NCBI GenBank assembly: GCA_001972305.1
Contig: BDDD01000314.1
Location: 744,001 to 808,000, forward strand
Origin: Cephalotus follicularis
Lineage: Eukaryota > Streptophyta > Magnoliopsida > Oxalidales > Cephalotaceae
Length of the DNA stretch: 64,000 bases
Direction: 5' to 3'
The notes under the pieces were generated by a model. It was not told where the DNA came from. It searched no databases and worked only from the letters and a program-made list of their open reading frames with translations. The first letter of the stretch is position 1; the number at the start of each line of letters is the position of its first letter. The translations under genes were made by a program, and so were the position numbers. Positions 24,721 to 35,069 of the stretch are shown here, one piece after another.

Positions 24721-27427
24721 TGTCACGCCCCGTTTAACGAGAAGGCAACATTAAAGCGGTAAAGGCAATTAACACATAAATTCAGCTCATGCAATTACCA
24801 TAAAATTTAACTCGTAAACAATATATCAGTTGCGGAAGCATAAGATGCATAAGCTGAAAACACGTAACGTGCATCCCATACTGCACGCTACCTAATTACA
24901 AGCCATTGTTAAAAGCCCACAAACGGAGCGTGATCACAGTACATTAAAGAAAGCCCAGCCTTATCAAAACTAATAGAACGGTACATTAGAATCTTAACAC
25001 AACATTTTATTACAAAGCAAAAGAACATAAAGCCAACAACAAGAAGCTAAGACTTGCTCTTCGTCCTTTCCATCCCACCAGTCAGCTGCATCAATCTGTA
25101 AAGTAGGGCGTTAGCCTTTGTCCTCACTCGGCTAAGTCATAAAAGTAGCTCGGGATTAACATTAAAAGCATGTCATGATATGAATACATAGATGATGCAG
25201 TGCAGTAGAAATCCCAGTTTATATATATATGAAAATATATATGTTTAACGGTACAGTAAAATATCAGTGGGGGCATATATATATATATATATATGAAAAT
25301 ATATGTATGCAACAACAGTACAGTAGTAACCCGTCCAGGGCTACATCAACAGGCACGGAAATGTCCGAGAAGGACCAACAGGCAGTACAGGATGTCCATA
25401 AAGGACCACAACAGTCAGGCAGTATATGTAACGCCGCCAACTCCTGGCCCCATGCTACACTCCCACTCCGGTCCCTACTTCAGGCAACCGAGCGAGGCAA
25501 CAGTACAGTACAGTGAGTCACCCAGCCAACTCCTGGCCCCTAGGTCAACCCTACCACTAGCCGGCGCTGGCAGTCTCCGCCATGCAACCAGTGGCTCAAG
25601 CACAAACACAATGCAATTCACAGAGCGAACAGTGAATCCAAGCAATAACAGTACGGTAAACAGTACAGTAGTGATCGTTTAGATCCACAATAGGCAGTTC
25701 GTTTCCAAAATGTTTCCAAAAGTGACAACATTGAAATATGCATTTCCAGTAGAAAATACTTTTAAACAGTTGCAGTAGTGGAAATAGCTTTCCAAAGATG
25801 TTCAAAAATATGGAAACAATATTCATTTCGTACTTAACCTAGTAGTTTCAATTTATATATCCATCTCTAAAGTAGCAATACTTAGAAATCATAATCCGAT
25901 TACAAATAGTCCTAAACAGGCAGTAAACAGTGTATATGCAATGCATACAAATGCTCAAATGCACCCTAGAAGGAATCGGGATCGTTTTGCTTTGTTTTAA
26001 GCAAGAAGAGTCCAACAGCAGTCCAACTAGTAGGCTGGAATCCATACCAGCCGGTTGTTCTGGGTCGTGCAGTACCAGATAGTCAGCTGGTTCCTTCTAC
26101 CAGTCGATTTTCCATTAGGCAGTCGGCTGTAATCCTTCAACAGTCGACTGTTACTGCACACCCGTTCAAAAGCATTACCCAGATCACACTTTCTGCCACT
26201 TTCTGGGTAGGACGAAGTATGAACAGTCGACTGCTTTCCATTGACAGTCGACTGGTTCCATTGAGTAGACGGTTGTCTTCCTTCGATAGTCGGATGCCCC
26301 GCGAACCAGTTGCATGCAAATCAATCTATCTACTCCAACGGATCATTATAAGCAGAGGATTCAAGCTCAAGGTCAAAAGCATAACTACAGGTTATCATAA
26401 CGTCTATATAACACCTCTTCCAACATACATTTCATCATACAAGTCAACACCAAGATAAGGGTTCAACATGCATGCACATAATCTCATTTGATTCTCAGTA
26501 GCAAGCATAGCAGATGAAAAACAGTAGCAACCACGTCTTAAAACCGGTAACTACAAGTCACGCAACCAGGCATTCAAACCATAGAACATGCAGTAACTTT
26601 AAACTCAAAATACCACTACAACTTCCCATACCTTTTGATTCCAAGTTAGGAATCTGTAAGTAGACCTCTTTGTGTTCCAACAGTGACGTTTTGGGCTCCC
26701 AGAAGTTCCAACTCCAAGCCCAGTAGCTCCAAGAACAGCCCAATAGATCCAACCCGAGCTCCAAGCTTCAACAATGCAGAAACACTCACGTCCCTCTATT
26801 CTCTGTGTTTTTCTCTACTATCCTTTTTGGTTCTTAGACTTTCCAGTACCAGGATGAAGGGGATAAGTAAAGATGTTTTATGCAGAGTGTTTCTCTCCCT
26901 CTCTTCCTCAGCTCCCTTCACATGGGACTAAAAGCCACATTTCTATTCCACATGCATGCACACACTCAAAAGTCTAAACTCCTTCCCCCCATGAAGTTTG
27001 CATGATCCACATGTTTCCTCTTCTTCCATTCCTTAGCTGCATGAAACACAGATGGCACCCACTTCCATCTGTCAGCTGTAGCATGTGATTTCATTTATAT
27101 GCAACAAAACAGTGCACGATCCAATCGGCTGTCCACACCCAACAGCCGGCTACTCGCCTGGCAGATCGTTACCATGTTGTTCGACAGTTGGCCAGTCGAC
27201 TGGTTCATCCCACAAGTCGACTGCTCCCATACGCAGTTAACCAGTCGGCTGGTCTACTGTACCAGTCGACTGCTCTTAGTGTACATACTAAGCAATCACA
27301 CTTCTAAGTACTTAATTGATTTAAAATCAACATCATCAAATTCAGAAAATCCATCTTTTTATTAATTCCACAAATAAAGTACATTTACATTGTGAAATTA
27401 CAATACATGAAATTTCTGGGCGTTACA
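24721..27427 (-). repeat. B right (5') LTR
   Basis: This is an intact, uninterrupted LTR of 2707 bp. It carries TA microsatellites at 25218-25305, arrays of CAG-YYRR-CTG cores at 26040-26295 and 27120-27275, and ends GGGCGTTACA before the CGCCT duplication. The frames at 25229-25682 and 26683-26931 also occur in the other LTR and read through repeats, so they are not counted as genes. Confidence 0.92.
26040..26295. repeat. CAG-YYRR-CTG array, B right LTR
   Basis: Cores begin near 26101, 26120, 26141, 26224, 26245, 26266 and 26287 among others. The last four are exactly 21 bp apart. Middles are TCGA, TCGG and CCGG types. Confidence 0.78.
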
Positions 27428-27432
27428 CGCCT

Positions 27433-28376
27433 TGAGGATTATATTATGGTTAGAGAGTTTTCAGATATGTTTCCGGAGTAGTTACTTGGGTTTTCCACCG
27501 CAACGGGAAGTGGAGTTTACCATAGACCTCAATCCTGGGGTGGCACCCATATCTAAAGGACCTTATAGGATGGCACCGCTTGAGTTGCAAAAACTGAAGG
27601 AGCAGTTGCAAGAGTTGTTAGATATGGGTTTTATCCGGCTGAGTGTTTCACCGTGGGGTGCTCCGGTTCTGTTTTTGAAGAAGAAGGACGGTTCTATAAG
27701 GCTGCGCATAGACTAGAGAGAGCTGAATCAGATTACTGTCATGAACAAATACCCTTTGCCTCGGATTGATGACCTATTTGATTAACTCCAAGGTGCACGG
27801 TATTTTACTAAGATCGATCTGAGGTCTAGATATCGTTAGTTGTGGGTGAAAGATGATAATGTTCCCAAGACTGCTTTTCGCACACGGTATGGGCATTATG
27901 GGTTTTTGGTCATGCTGTTTGGACTTACGAATGCGCCTGCAGTCTTTAGGGATTTGATGAATCGGGTATTTAATGTGTTTTTAGATCAGTTTGTAATTGT
28001 GTTTATAGATGACATCCCTGTGTACTCAAAGTCAAAGGAGGAACATGAGGAGGAGCTTCGTATAGTGCTGGGGATCTTGAGGAAGAATCAGTTGTACGCA
28101 AAGTTTTTGAAATGTGAGTTCTGGTTGGAACAAATGGCATATTTAGGCCATGTGGTTACAGCAAAAGGTATTAGTGTGGATCCTGCTAAGGTTGAGGCTA
28201 TTACTAAATGGCTGATACCTACCACAGTGACTAAAGTGCGAAGTTTTCTGGGTTTTGCTAGCTACTATAGGCGGTTTATGGAAGGCTTTTCCTCCATAGC
28301 CTTCACACTGACTCAGCTAATGAGGAAAGGAGCTAAGTTTTTATGGAATGAAGAATGAGAGGCAAGCTTCGAGAAG
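27433..28376 (+). pseudogene. A reverse transcriptase region (fossil)
   Basis: Words seen are [58 protein letters not shown], the catalytic-loop word [27 protein letters not shown] and [14 protein letters not shown]. This is pol of element A resuming after B's right-hand CGCCT duplication. Broken in several places. Confidence 0.88.
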
Positions 28377-28738
28377 TTGAAGAATGGTCTTGTGTCTGCA
28401 CCGATTCTTCGTTTTTCGTCTAGGTCAGGTGGATACCAGATTTACAGTGATGCTTCCAAGAAGGGTTTTGGATGTGTTTTGATGCAGTACGGTCATGTGA
28501 TAGCTTATGATTCTAGGCAGCTTAAGCCTTATAAAGTGAACTACGCTCTACACATGATATTGAGTTAGCAGCAGTGGTTTTTGCATTAAAGATCTGGAGG
28601 CACTATTTGTACGGAGAAACTTGTGACGTTTTCACCGATCATAAGAGTCTAAAGTACATTTTCACTCAGAAGGAGCTGAACATGCATCAGAGAAGGTGGT
28701 TGGAGCTTCTGAAGGACTATGATCTGAATATTCAATAC
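28377..28738 (+). pseudogene. A RNase H region (fossil)
   Basis: [34 protein letters not shown]-like sequence, [19 protein letters not shown] and YDLNIQYHP mark gypsy RNase H. Element E is inserted at its end; its CACCC duplication is at 28739-28743. Confidence 0.85.
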
Positions 28739-28758
28739 CACCCTGAAATAAAGCACTC

Positions 28759-30090
28759 TTGCAATATACAAGTTATAGTCAAGAGGAAGGTATTGACTAT
28801 GATGAAACCTTTGCTTCGGTAGCTAGATTAGAAGCAATTAGATTGTTAATGGCCTTTGCATGTTTTAAAGGTTTTAAATTGCATCAAATGGATGTTAAAA
28901 GTGCATTTTTAAATGGAATTATAAATGAGGAAGTTTATGTTAAACAACCTCCGGGTTTTGAAAACTTGCATTTTTCGGATCATGTTTTTAAACTTTCTAA
29001 AGCGCTTTATGGCTTAAAGCAAGCACCAAGAGCTTGGTATGAAAGACTTTCAAAATTTCTCTTGGAAAATAATTGCAAAAGAGGCTTAGTAGATAAAACT
29101 CTTTTCGTTAAAACTAAATTTAATGACATTCTTATTGTTCAAATTTATGTTCATGACATTATATTTGGTTCTACTAACGATTCTCTTTGTGTTGAGTTTG
29201 CAAACACTATGCAAGGTGAGTTCGAAATGAGCATGATGGGAGAACTCAAGTATTTCCTTCGATTTCAAATCCAACAAGGAAATGAAGGGACTTTCATCAA
29301 CCAATCCAAATACACCAAGGATCTACTCAAACGATTTGGAATGGAGCACTCAAAGCCTTGCAAGACACCAATGAGCATTGCAACGAAACTTGACAAAGAT
29401 GAGAATGGTAAAGAGGTAGATCAAAAATTATATAGAAGCATGATAGGATCTCTTCTTTACTTAACCGCTAGTAGACCGGATATTATGTTTAGTGTGTGTC
29501 TTTGTGCTAGATATCAATCCTCACCTAGAGAGTCTCACTTAACCGCGGTTAAGCGAATTTTTAGATATCTTGCATATACACCACTATTAGGATTGTTTTA
29601 TTCACATGATTCGTTATTTAGCCTGCACGCTTATTCCGATGCCGACTATGGTGGTTGCAAATTGGATAGAAAGAGTACTAGTGGCACTTGCCAATTTCTA
29701 GGTAACTCTTTAGTATCTTGGTTCTCCAAGAAACAAAATAGTGTAGCTCTATCCACCACCGAAGCTGAATATGTTGCGGCGGGAAGTTGTTGTGCTCAAG
29801 TCTTGTGGCTTAAGCAACAACTTTGCGATTTCGGAATTAGTATTAGCAATGTATGTATTAAATGTGATAATACTAGTGCTATTAATTTAAGTAGAAATCC
29901 CATTCAACACTCTAAGTCTAGACACATTGAGATTAGACATCACTTTCTTAGAGATCATGTTGAAAAGGGAGATATATTTCTTGAATATATTGACACTTTA
30001 AATCAAGTTGAAGATATTCTCACAAAGCCGCTGGACAATGAACGTTTCTGCACTTTACGGAGAGAGCTAGGTATGCAAAATCCTTCCTAA
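28759..30090 (+). CDS. pol: D reverse transcriptase-RNase H (fossil, long open frame)
   Basis: An open stretch of about 440 codons. The copia RT part shows [43 protein letters not shown] and [17 protein letters not shown]. The RNase H part shows [11 protein letters not shown]-like words, [30 protein letters not shown] and [17 protein letters not shown], ending LGMQNPS. These words are typical of the SIRE lineage. It would copy element RNA into DNA. Part of an incomplete element. Codons are strongly A/T-rich compared with the surrounding Tekay genes. Confidence 0.92.
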   Translation: MQYTSYSQEEGIDYDETFASVARLEAIRLLMAFACFKGFKLHQMDVKSAFLNGIINEEVYVKQPPGFENLHFSDHVFKLSKALYGLKQAPRAWYERLSKFLLENNCKRGLVDKTLFVKTKFNDILIVQIYVHDIIFGSTNDSLCVEFANTMQGEFEMSMMGELKYFLRFQIQQGNEGTFINQSKYTKDLLKRFGMEHSKPCKTPMSIATKLDKDENGKEVDQKLYRSMIGSLLYLTASRPDIMFSVCLCARYQSSPRESHLTAVKRIFRYLAYTPLLGLFYSHDSLFSLHAYSDADYGGCKLDRKSTSGTCQFLGNSLVSWFSKKQNSVALSTTEAEYVAAGSCCAQVLWLKQQLCDFGISISNVCIKCDNTSAINLSRNPIQHSKSRHIEIRHHFLRDHVEKGDIFLEYIDTLNQVEDILTKPLDNERFCTLRRELGMQNPS

Positions 30091-30303
30091 CTCATTTTAT
30101 GCGTAATTGTGATGCTTAATTGATTTTTGATTGAATTGAGTGAAAAATGTTTTCAAAGTTCATATTGCATTTATACATTGAGCTTGTAACTCAATGACAC
30201 ATATTAGCTCATTTGCCTAGGTTGCTATTAGTCCATAATAGTATACCAAAGGCTTACACACTCAATTGGATGGCAATTTTCTGCATTTCTCATTCTGCAG
30301 AAA

Positions 30304-30356
30304 ACAGCCGACTGGATTGCTTTCCAGTCGACTGCCATTAGTGGCCAGTCGACTGG
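30304..30356. repeat. CAG-YYRR-CTG array upstream of D's extra gene
   Basis: Three cores begin at 30305, 30325 and 30346 (middles CCGA, TCGA, TCGA). They lie about 115 bp before the first ATG of D's extra gene. The same motif version fills D's LTR. Confidence 0.8.
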
Positions 30357-30470
30357 AATTTCGACAGACAGGGTTTTAAACTCGACTTCTCACCTGCTCT
30401 TTCTCACTTTTCACAAATAAAAAAACGCCAAACACATTTCTCTCTCAATTTTCGGCCTGCAATCTTCGAT

Positions 30471-31047
30471 ATGGGACCAAAGAGAGCAAGAGGATCTACT
30501 TCAAGGCTTCCTAGGGGTTCAAAAATGGAGATTGATTACAACAATGAACTCTTTCTCTCCAAGGAGAAAGAAAATAGGTATAATTCCTACTTTAGCTCAG
30601 TAAAATTGCATTGTGAGAAGTGGCTATCTAGGGATATACTTGTTAGCAATCTTGTGGTAGTGATGACTTGGTTACAAAATATGGGATGGCTTGAATATCT
30701 TTGCTCATCACACATTATATACCCTAGGTTGGTAAAAATGTTTTATGCCAATTTGGAACCCGCCACCACTTCCGAATGTTGGTACTAGCAGTGGTAGCAG
30801 CAGCAGGCCTACTCTTGATGCACTTATGGCCAGAATGGATATTGCCCAAGCTGATATGGAGTTTGTCAAAAGTGAAATGCATCAGTTTCGTGAGGGGCAA
30901 GCAAACATTCTTCAAGGACAGACCGATATTCGAAAGGGACAAGCAGACATCCTCCAGTTTCTTCACAACGCTTTCCCACAGCACCCTCCTCCATCTTCAA
31001 GGGGGAGATTGTTGGCCTTTGCCACCCCGATTAATTGTTTACCATGA
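30471..31047 (+). pseudogene. D extra 3' gene region, plant-transposon-protein type (fossil)
   Basis: This lies in the position where SIRE elements carry an extra gene after pol. The first part starts MGPKRARGSTSRLPRGSK and contains NRYNSYFSSVKLHCEKWL, MGWLEYLCSSHIIYPRLVKMFYANLEP. The last resembles the widespread plant-element domain annotated as putative plant transposon protein. The second part is a predicted coiled coil with GQxDI-type repeats (GQANILQGQTDIRKGQADIL, about 30895-30960), ending in a proline-rich tail. Function unknown. It may be a structural or env-position protein. Broken. Confidence 0.65.
30998..31009 (+). other. D polypurine tract
   Basis: AAGGGGGAGAT directly precedes the TGTTGG start of the LTR at 31010. 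It is the standard copia plus-strand primer. Confidence 0.85.
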
Positions 31048-32012
31048 GTTATTTTGATGATTAACAAACATAGATTACTTGTATGCATAATTCTTTAAGT
31101 TATAACTTCATATACTCGCTTAATCTTGTGTCCAAAGTTGTGCCAAGAATGGTTTTGCAGATACAGGTAATTCCAGCCGACTGGAGGGCAATCCAGTCGA
31201 CTGCCCAGGCAAAGAAGTCGACTCTCAAGGCTATGTAGTCGACTGCATCTTCAACCAAAACCAGAATCGGCAGAAACTCCAGTCCAGTCGACTGCCACAG
31301 GGGTCCAGCCGACTGCCAGGAAATTCCAGTTGACTGCCACAGGGTATTAGTCGACTGCCGTGGGGTACAAATCAGGCAGTAGCTCATGGAACTTTTCACA
31401 CCCAATCCAGCCGACTGAAGCAGGGCACCAGTTGACTACCAGGGGGTCCAGTCGACTTCCCAGGGAATCCAGCCGACTGCCTTCAATTGTGCAATTTCAT
31501 ACAGTAGGTTTTGTAATCTCCAATTGCAGGCCACCAGCCGACTGGAACAGGGATCCAGTTGACTGCCCAGACATCCAGCCGACTGCCTAGAGGAGACAGC
31601 CAACTGCCCAACACCCAACGGCTATATTCAAATATACGCACCATTAAACCAGCTGACTGCCGTCCAAATCCAGCCGACTGGATTTGTAACAGACAGTTAA
31701 AAATAGATCCGTTGGAGGCTTAACTATTAAAGGAAATTTGGAGCTCTTGCACAAGTGATCAAGCTTTCAAGTCTCATATTCTCTCAAGTTATCTCAAGCA
31801 CAATACCAAGCATTCATACAATCAAAAGAGATCAAATCCAAAGCAAACATACACATTACAAATCTTTTATTCCTTACCTTGTATACACATTCTTAGCTTT
31901 GTTCAAAGTGAGCTTCATTGTAAACAAATTCACTACGAATTTGTAATTATACAAACACTTATTTCACTCATACAAGAGAGGTTGTCTCTTGTATTGCTCG
32001 GTTGGAGCAAAG
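31010..32012 (+). repeat. D 3' LTR
   Basis: The LTR starts TGTTGGCCTTTGCC, with a TTTTGATGATTAACAAA word that is shared in kind with the LTR starts of E and I. It holds the densest CAG-YYRR-CTG array of the window (31173-31690) and ends in a GTTGTCTCTTGTATTGC region typical of SIRE-like LTR ends. It is about 1.0 kb. The frames inside it (31100-31618) read across the array and are not genes. Confidence 0.8.
31173..31690. repeat. dense CAG-YYRR-CTG array, D LTR
   Basis: About twenty cores are present. Those beginning at 31285, 31306, 31327 and 31348 are exactly 21 bp apart, with middles TCGA, CCGA, TTGA and TCGA. Part of the spacer (CCACAGGG, CCCAGG) is also repeated, so the tract looks like a decayed 20-21-bp minisatellite. 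All changes in the middle four bases are transitions. Confidence 0.85.
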
Positions 32013-32096
32013 TTGTCTCTTTTGATGTTGTGTAGATCTTGTTGAATTGATGTAGTTCAGTGTGTTTTCAGTCATCTCTTCTGAGGTTTCATGCTT

Positions 32097-32108
32097 CCTT
32101 TTATAGCC
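32097..32108 (-). promoter_or_regulatory. TATA box of E LTR
   Basis: The minus strand reads GGCTATAAAAGG, a strong plant TATA box inside the LTR. The same word is in the right LTR at 37085-37096. Solo LTR I has the matching word GCTATAAAAAGAGG at 54928. Confidence 0.6.
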
Positions 32109-32201
32109 AGAAAAGATTTGTAGCCGTTGCTTGATTTATGGAAGCTTTTTGATTTAATAATGTGAGATGCAATTATTGAATTTTGTCTCTGCTGGTATAA
32201 A

Positions 32202-32772
32202 GACGTCGACTTCTTTGTGAAAGACGTCGATGTCTTTTCACTAGGTAGCCGTTAGAAGTGGTTGAACTAGCCATTCCAGTATTCCCGGGTCATATTCACT
32301 TAAAAAGACGTCGACTTCTTTTGAAAGGCGTCGATGTCCTTTCTGGGAAATCTCCAGATATTGAAGCTTTGAACATCACATCGATATCTTCTCTTGGAGT
32401 CGATGCATTTTCTGGGAATTGTAGTTACCTCTAGAAAGGCATCGATGCTTGTAGATAGGCATCGATGTCATTTGGAATGTCATCGATGTCATTTATGTAA
32501 GAATCGATGTTTTCAATTTGCAATTTCATACAGTAGCTTCTGGCTCAGAAAACATCTGAAAGCGTCGATGTTATCTTGGAAGTAGTCGATGTCATCCTGA
32601 AAGTAGTCGATGTCTTTTGGAAGTAGTCGATGTCTTTTGGTACGGACGTCGATGTTATTACTGGAAGGACGATGTCTTCTTTGTAATTGATCTTGCACTA
32701 AAGACGTCGATTTTATTTTAAAGGAGTCGACTTCTTTCGTACGGACGTCGATGTTTTTCCTTGAAAGTCGAC
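32202..32772. repeat. TCGA-core array, E left LTR
   Basis: TCGA cores occur at steps of 19-22 bp: 32381, 32400; 32442, 32462, 32483, 32504; 32565, 32586, 32607, 32627, 32649; 32707, 32727, 32748, 32768. The context is GACGTCGATGT or AGTCGACTTC, different from D's CAG...CTG context. The right LTR copy is at 37190-37775. Confidence 0.85.
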
Positions 32773-32895
32773 TTCTTCTTCTGCAGATGGTATATTGCTT
32801 TGATTTTTGAACTTGTAATTCCTTGCACATCAAGTAAACTTGTTAAAAGCAAATATGTTATCATCAAAACAAGGATTGAGACTAAATCGTCAACA

Positions 32896-33703
32896 ATCTC
32901 CCCCTTTTTGATGATGACAAAAATTTGCTCAAAAGGCATGAATTATAAGTACTATCAATTTGAAGGAAATATAAGTGAATGACAAAAGAGATTTATAAGT
33001 TGCAATATCAGTAAGCATTGTAAGTTGCAATATTAGTAAGCATTGTAAGTTGCAATATCAGTAAGCATGAGCATTTAGTCTCCCATTGAGCCTTTCTCTT
33101 AAAATAGCATAGCATATCTTCCCATTAGCATTTCTCCGCAAACATTCATTTCTCCGCAAACATAATTCTTTTGAGCCACATACATTTCTCCCCCTTTTTT
33201 GTAAAGCATCAAAAAGATTCTACAAAGGCAGAAAGATATTAGCTCCCCCTTAATAACAGCAAGGGTAAAAAGAATATGAGTAAGGCAATAAGCACAAAAA
33301 TAGCATAATATCGGCAATGGAAAAAAATGGAAAATAATTGAGAAATCATAATCATTATAACACAATCAGAGAATCATTCATACAATAATAAACACAATTC
33401 ATAAAACACAATTTCATAAACACAATTGCATAAACATTTCATTAATATCATTAATCCAAACTTGTTCATTACAAAAAAAATGAACTCAAGGGTTCATAAC
33501 AAAATCAAACAAAAACAGCAACAAGATTTAAAGCAGAAACAACAACAGAATCATTCATCAGCAGGAGTGGAATCGGATTCGAATTCATCGCCCGAAGTCT
33601 CTTCACATTGATCAATGGTCTTCGATTCGGCGAGCTTCTGTTCCATTCTTTTTAAATGCCTCTTTGTGACCTTTAAATCATAGAAGATGGTGTCATCAAT
33701 GTG
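32896..33703 (-). other. E 3' untranslated part
   Basis: It begins with the polypurine complement ATCTCCCCCTTTTT (32896-32909). A short tandem repeat of about 25 bp lies near 32995-33067, where AAGTTGCAATATYAGTAAGC is repeated about three times. The rest is A/T-rich with no recognised gene. Confidence 0.7.
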
Positions 33704-34864
33704 TCAAAAATCGGACTGAATTACTTGATGATCACCCTCCAATCGACCGAGACGAGTGTTGATTTGCTTGAATTCATCTTTGAACGAGGACTGCATGGCA
33801 GCAAATTGTGATTGCATGAACTCCATCATCTGGTCATAATCAGAAGTGGATGAAGTTCCTTGAGCTTGAGTGTGTGCTGGTGCAGCTTGATGTTGAGCTT
33901 CCCAAGGAGGATTTTCTTCTTGCTCCTCAATGGCAATCCTTGGTCCTTGATCAGCTTTGGGCAAGTATGTCCAAATTCCTTGTTGTTTCTTCCACCCCAT
34001 TCGATTTAATGTACTCTTGTTGTATGTATCTTCCTTCTTCAACTTGGTTGCGATATCTCCTTCAAGCGGAATATGACAATGTAGGAAGACTTGGGTAAGA
34101 ATGGATCCGTAAGGGAGTACGGATTTCTTCTGTGAAAATGCTCTTACCATTGTCTTGAGCATTAGGAGAGGAAAACAGAATTCGATTTTACAAAGGATGC
34201 ACCACATAATAAAAACTTGCATCCTAGACAATTTGGCATACCCTCCACCGGTGGGTAGAATTTGATGAACTATGAGATGGTGGAGAAGCCTATGATCTAC
34301 TGACAAACGATTAGTTGTAAGAGCCATGTTGGGATGGACATTTGGATCGTTGGGATACAAAATTGACAAAATTCGGTTAGGGTGAAAACCCTCAACCTCC
34401 GGCCATTTCTTATGTTCAAAGACATAAAGACCGGTGTTTGGAATATGTAAGATAGACGCTAGAATCCTAGCATCTAGATAAATCCGTTGGCCTTTAACAA
34501 ATGAGGAGATTGCAAATTCCTCATTTTGGGCCGAAACCATTCTTAGGTTGGAATAAAATTCCTTAACCAATTTTATATAAAATGGGTCAGAAATTTGAAC
34601 TAGGGGAAGAAGATGTAGGTCATCTAACCAAGAAACGAAGGAGAATTCGGCAGAACAGAAATCTAAATCAATGTTTCTGCCTCCCATGACCTGTTTTTCA
34701 ACAAAGGAGATAGTTCTAATAGGAATTTGTTCTTCGGATGAGGAATCCGATTGAGAAGACTCAGAGGAAGATTCCCTAAGCTCTAATCTCTGCTTCTTAG
34801 CAGATTTTTTAGGCTGAGATGTAGAGGCAGCCTTCTTTTTGGAAGTTTGCTTAGTCCTATGCAT
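33704..34864 (-). CDS. E extra 3' gene, plant-transposon-protein type
   Basis: An open frame of 386 codons if it starts at the ATG at 34864; the frame is open upstream to 34984. The N terminus (MHRTKQTSKKKAASTSQPKK) is basic and resembles the start of histone H3. An acidic serine run follows (SSSESSQSDSSSEEQ). The central 200 residues (YIKLVKEFYSNLRMV, GQRIYLDARILASILHIP, HHLIVHQILPTGGGYAKLS) fit the plant-wide domain annotated as putative plant transposon protein. The C terminus (FMQSQFAAMQSSFKDEFKQI) is a predicted coiled coil. D has a related gene at the same place after pol. The function is unknown. I place it at medium confidence as an element-encoded accessory protein rather than a host gene. 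Confidence 0.7.
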   Translation of the reverse strand: MHRTKQTSKKKAASTSQPKKSAKKQRLELRESSSESSQSDSSSEEQIPIRTISFVEKQVMGGRNIDLDFCSAEFSFVSWLDDLHLLPLVQISDPFYIKLVKEFYSNLRMVSAQNEEFAISSFVKGQRIYLDARILASILHIPNTGLYVFEHKKWPEVEGFHPNRILSILYPNDPNVHPNMALTTNRLSVDHRLLHHLIVHQILPTGGGYAKLSRMQVFIMWCILCKIEFCFPLLMLKTMVRAFSQKKSVLPYGSILTQVFLHCHIPLEGDIATKLKKEDTYNKSTLNRMGWKKQQGIWTYLPKADQGPRIAIEEQEENPPWEAQHQAAPAHTQAQGTSSTSDYDQMMEFMQSQFAAMQSSFKDEFKQINTRLGRLEGDHQVIQSDF

Positions 34865-35069
34865 TTTGACAAACAGATAGAGTGCACAGAGAGAAGACAC
34901 AAACAATGACAAATCTGGATAGATTGGACAAGACGAAAGGAGTTTTTGTGGATGAAAAACGATTAGAGAATAGTTTTCGAACAAAAACAGAACGATTTTT
35001 GAAGAAAAATAAGGAGAGTAAAAAATTTTGAAAAACTCAGAAGGAGGTAAAAATGAAGAATGAACAAGC

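Larger units (their letters stand above)
10074..27427 (-). mobile_element. B: Tekay-type chromovirus inside A
   Basis: LTRs of about 2.7 kb start TGTCACRCCCCGTTTAAC (10074, 24721) and end GGGCGTTACA (21027, 27427). The primer-site complement GCTCTGATACCA (24705-24716) lies left of the right LTR and a polypurine complement (21028-21045) right of the left LTR, so the element runs on the minus strand. Between them, from right to left, are gag, knuckle, protease, RT, integrase and chromodomain. The 5-bp duplication CGCCT is perfect. C sits in the left LTR; without it B is about 9.0 kb. LTRs differ by about 4% in the first 275 bp. Broken in several places. Confidence 0.92.
28754..32012 (+). mobile_element. 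D: SIRE-like copia piece inside E's LTR
   Basis: It interrupts E's left LTR ten bases from its terminus. The parts are RT-RNase H (28759-30090), an extra 3' gene region (30471-31047), a polypurine tract (30998-31009) and a 3' LTR from 31010. No matching 5' LTR, gag, protease or integrase was seen, so this is a partial copy. The flanks share AAAG but no clean 5-bp duplication. The right limit is uncertain by a few bases. Confidence 0.75.
32013..32895 (-). repeat. E left (3') LTR, main segment
   Basis: This is nearly identical to 37001-37882. It has a TATA-like site (minus-strand GGCTATAAAAGG, 32097-32108) and GACGTCGATG/GTCGACTTC arrays at 32202-32330 and 32378-32772. It ends TCGTCAACA and is followed by the polypurine complement. 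Confidence 0.92.

Noticed and set aside
28744-28760. Possibility that D carries its own 5' LTR at 28744
   Set aside because: TGAAATAAA there matches the terminus of E's LTR at 36994, and the CACCC duplication belongs to E.
31173-32772. 21-bp spaced palindromes as a CRISPR array or bacterial operator set
   Set aside because: Spacers are too short and partly repeated, and the setting is a plant copia LTR. Treated as an LTR motif array.
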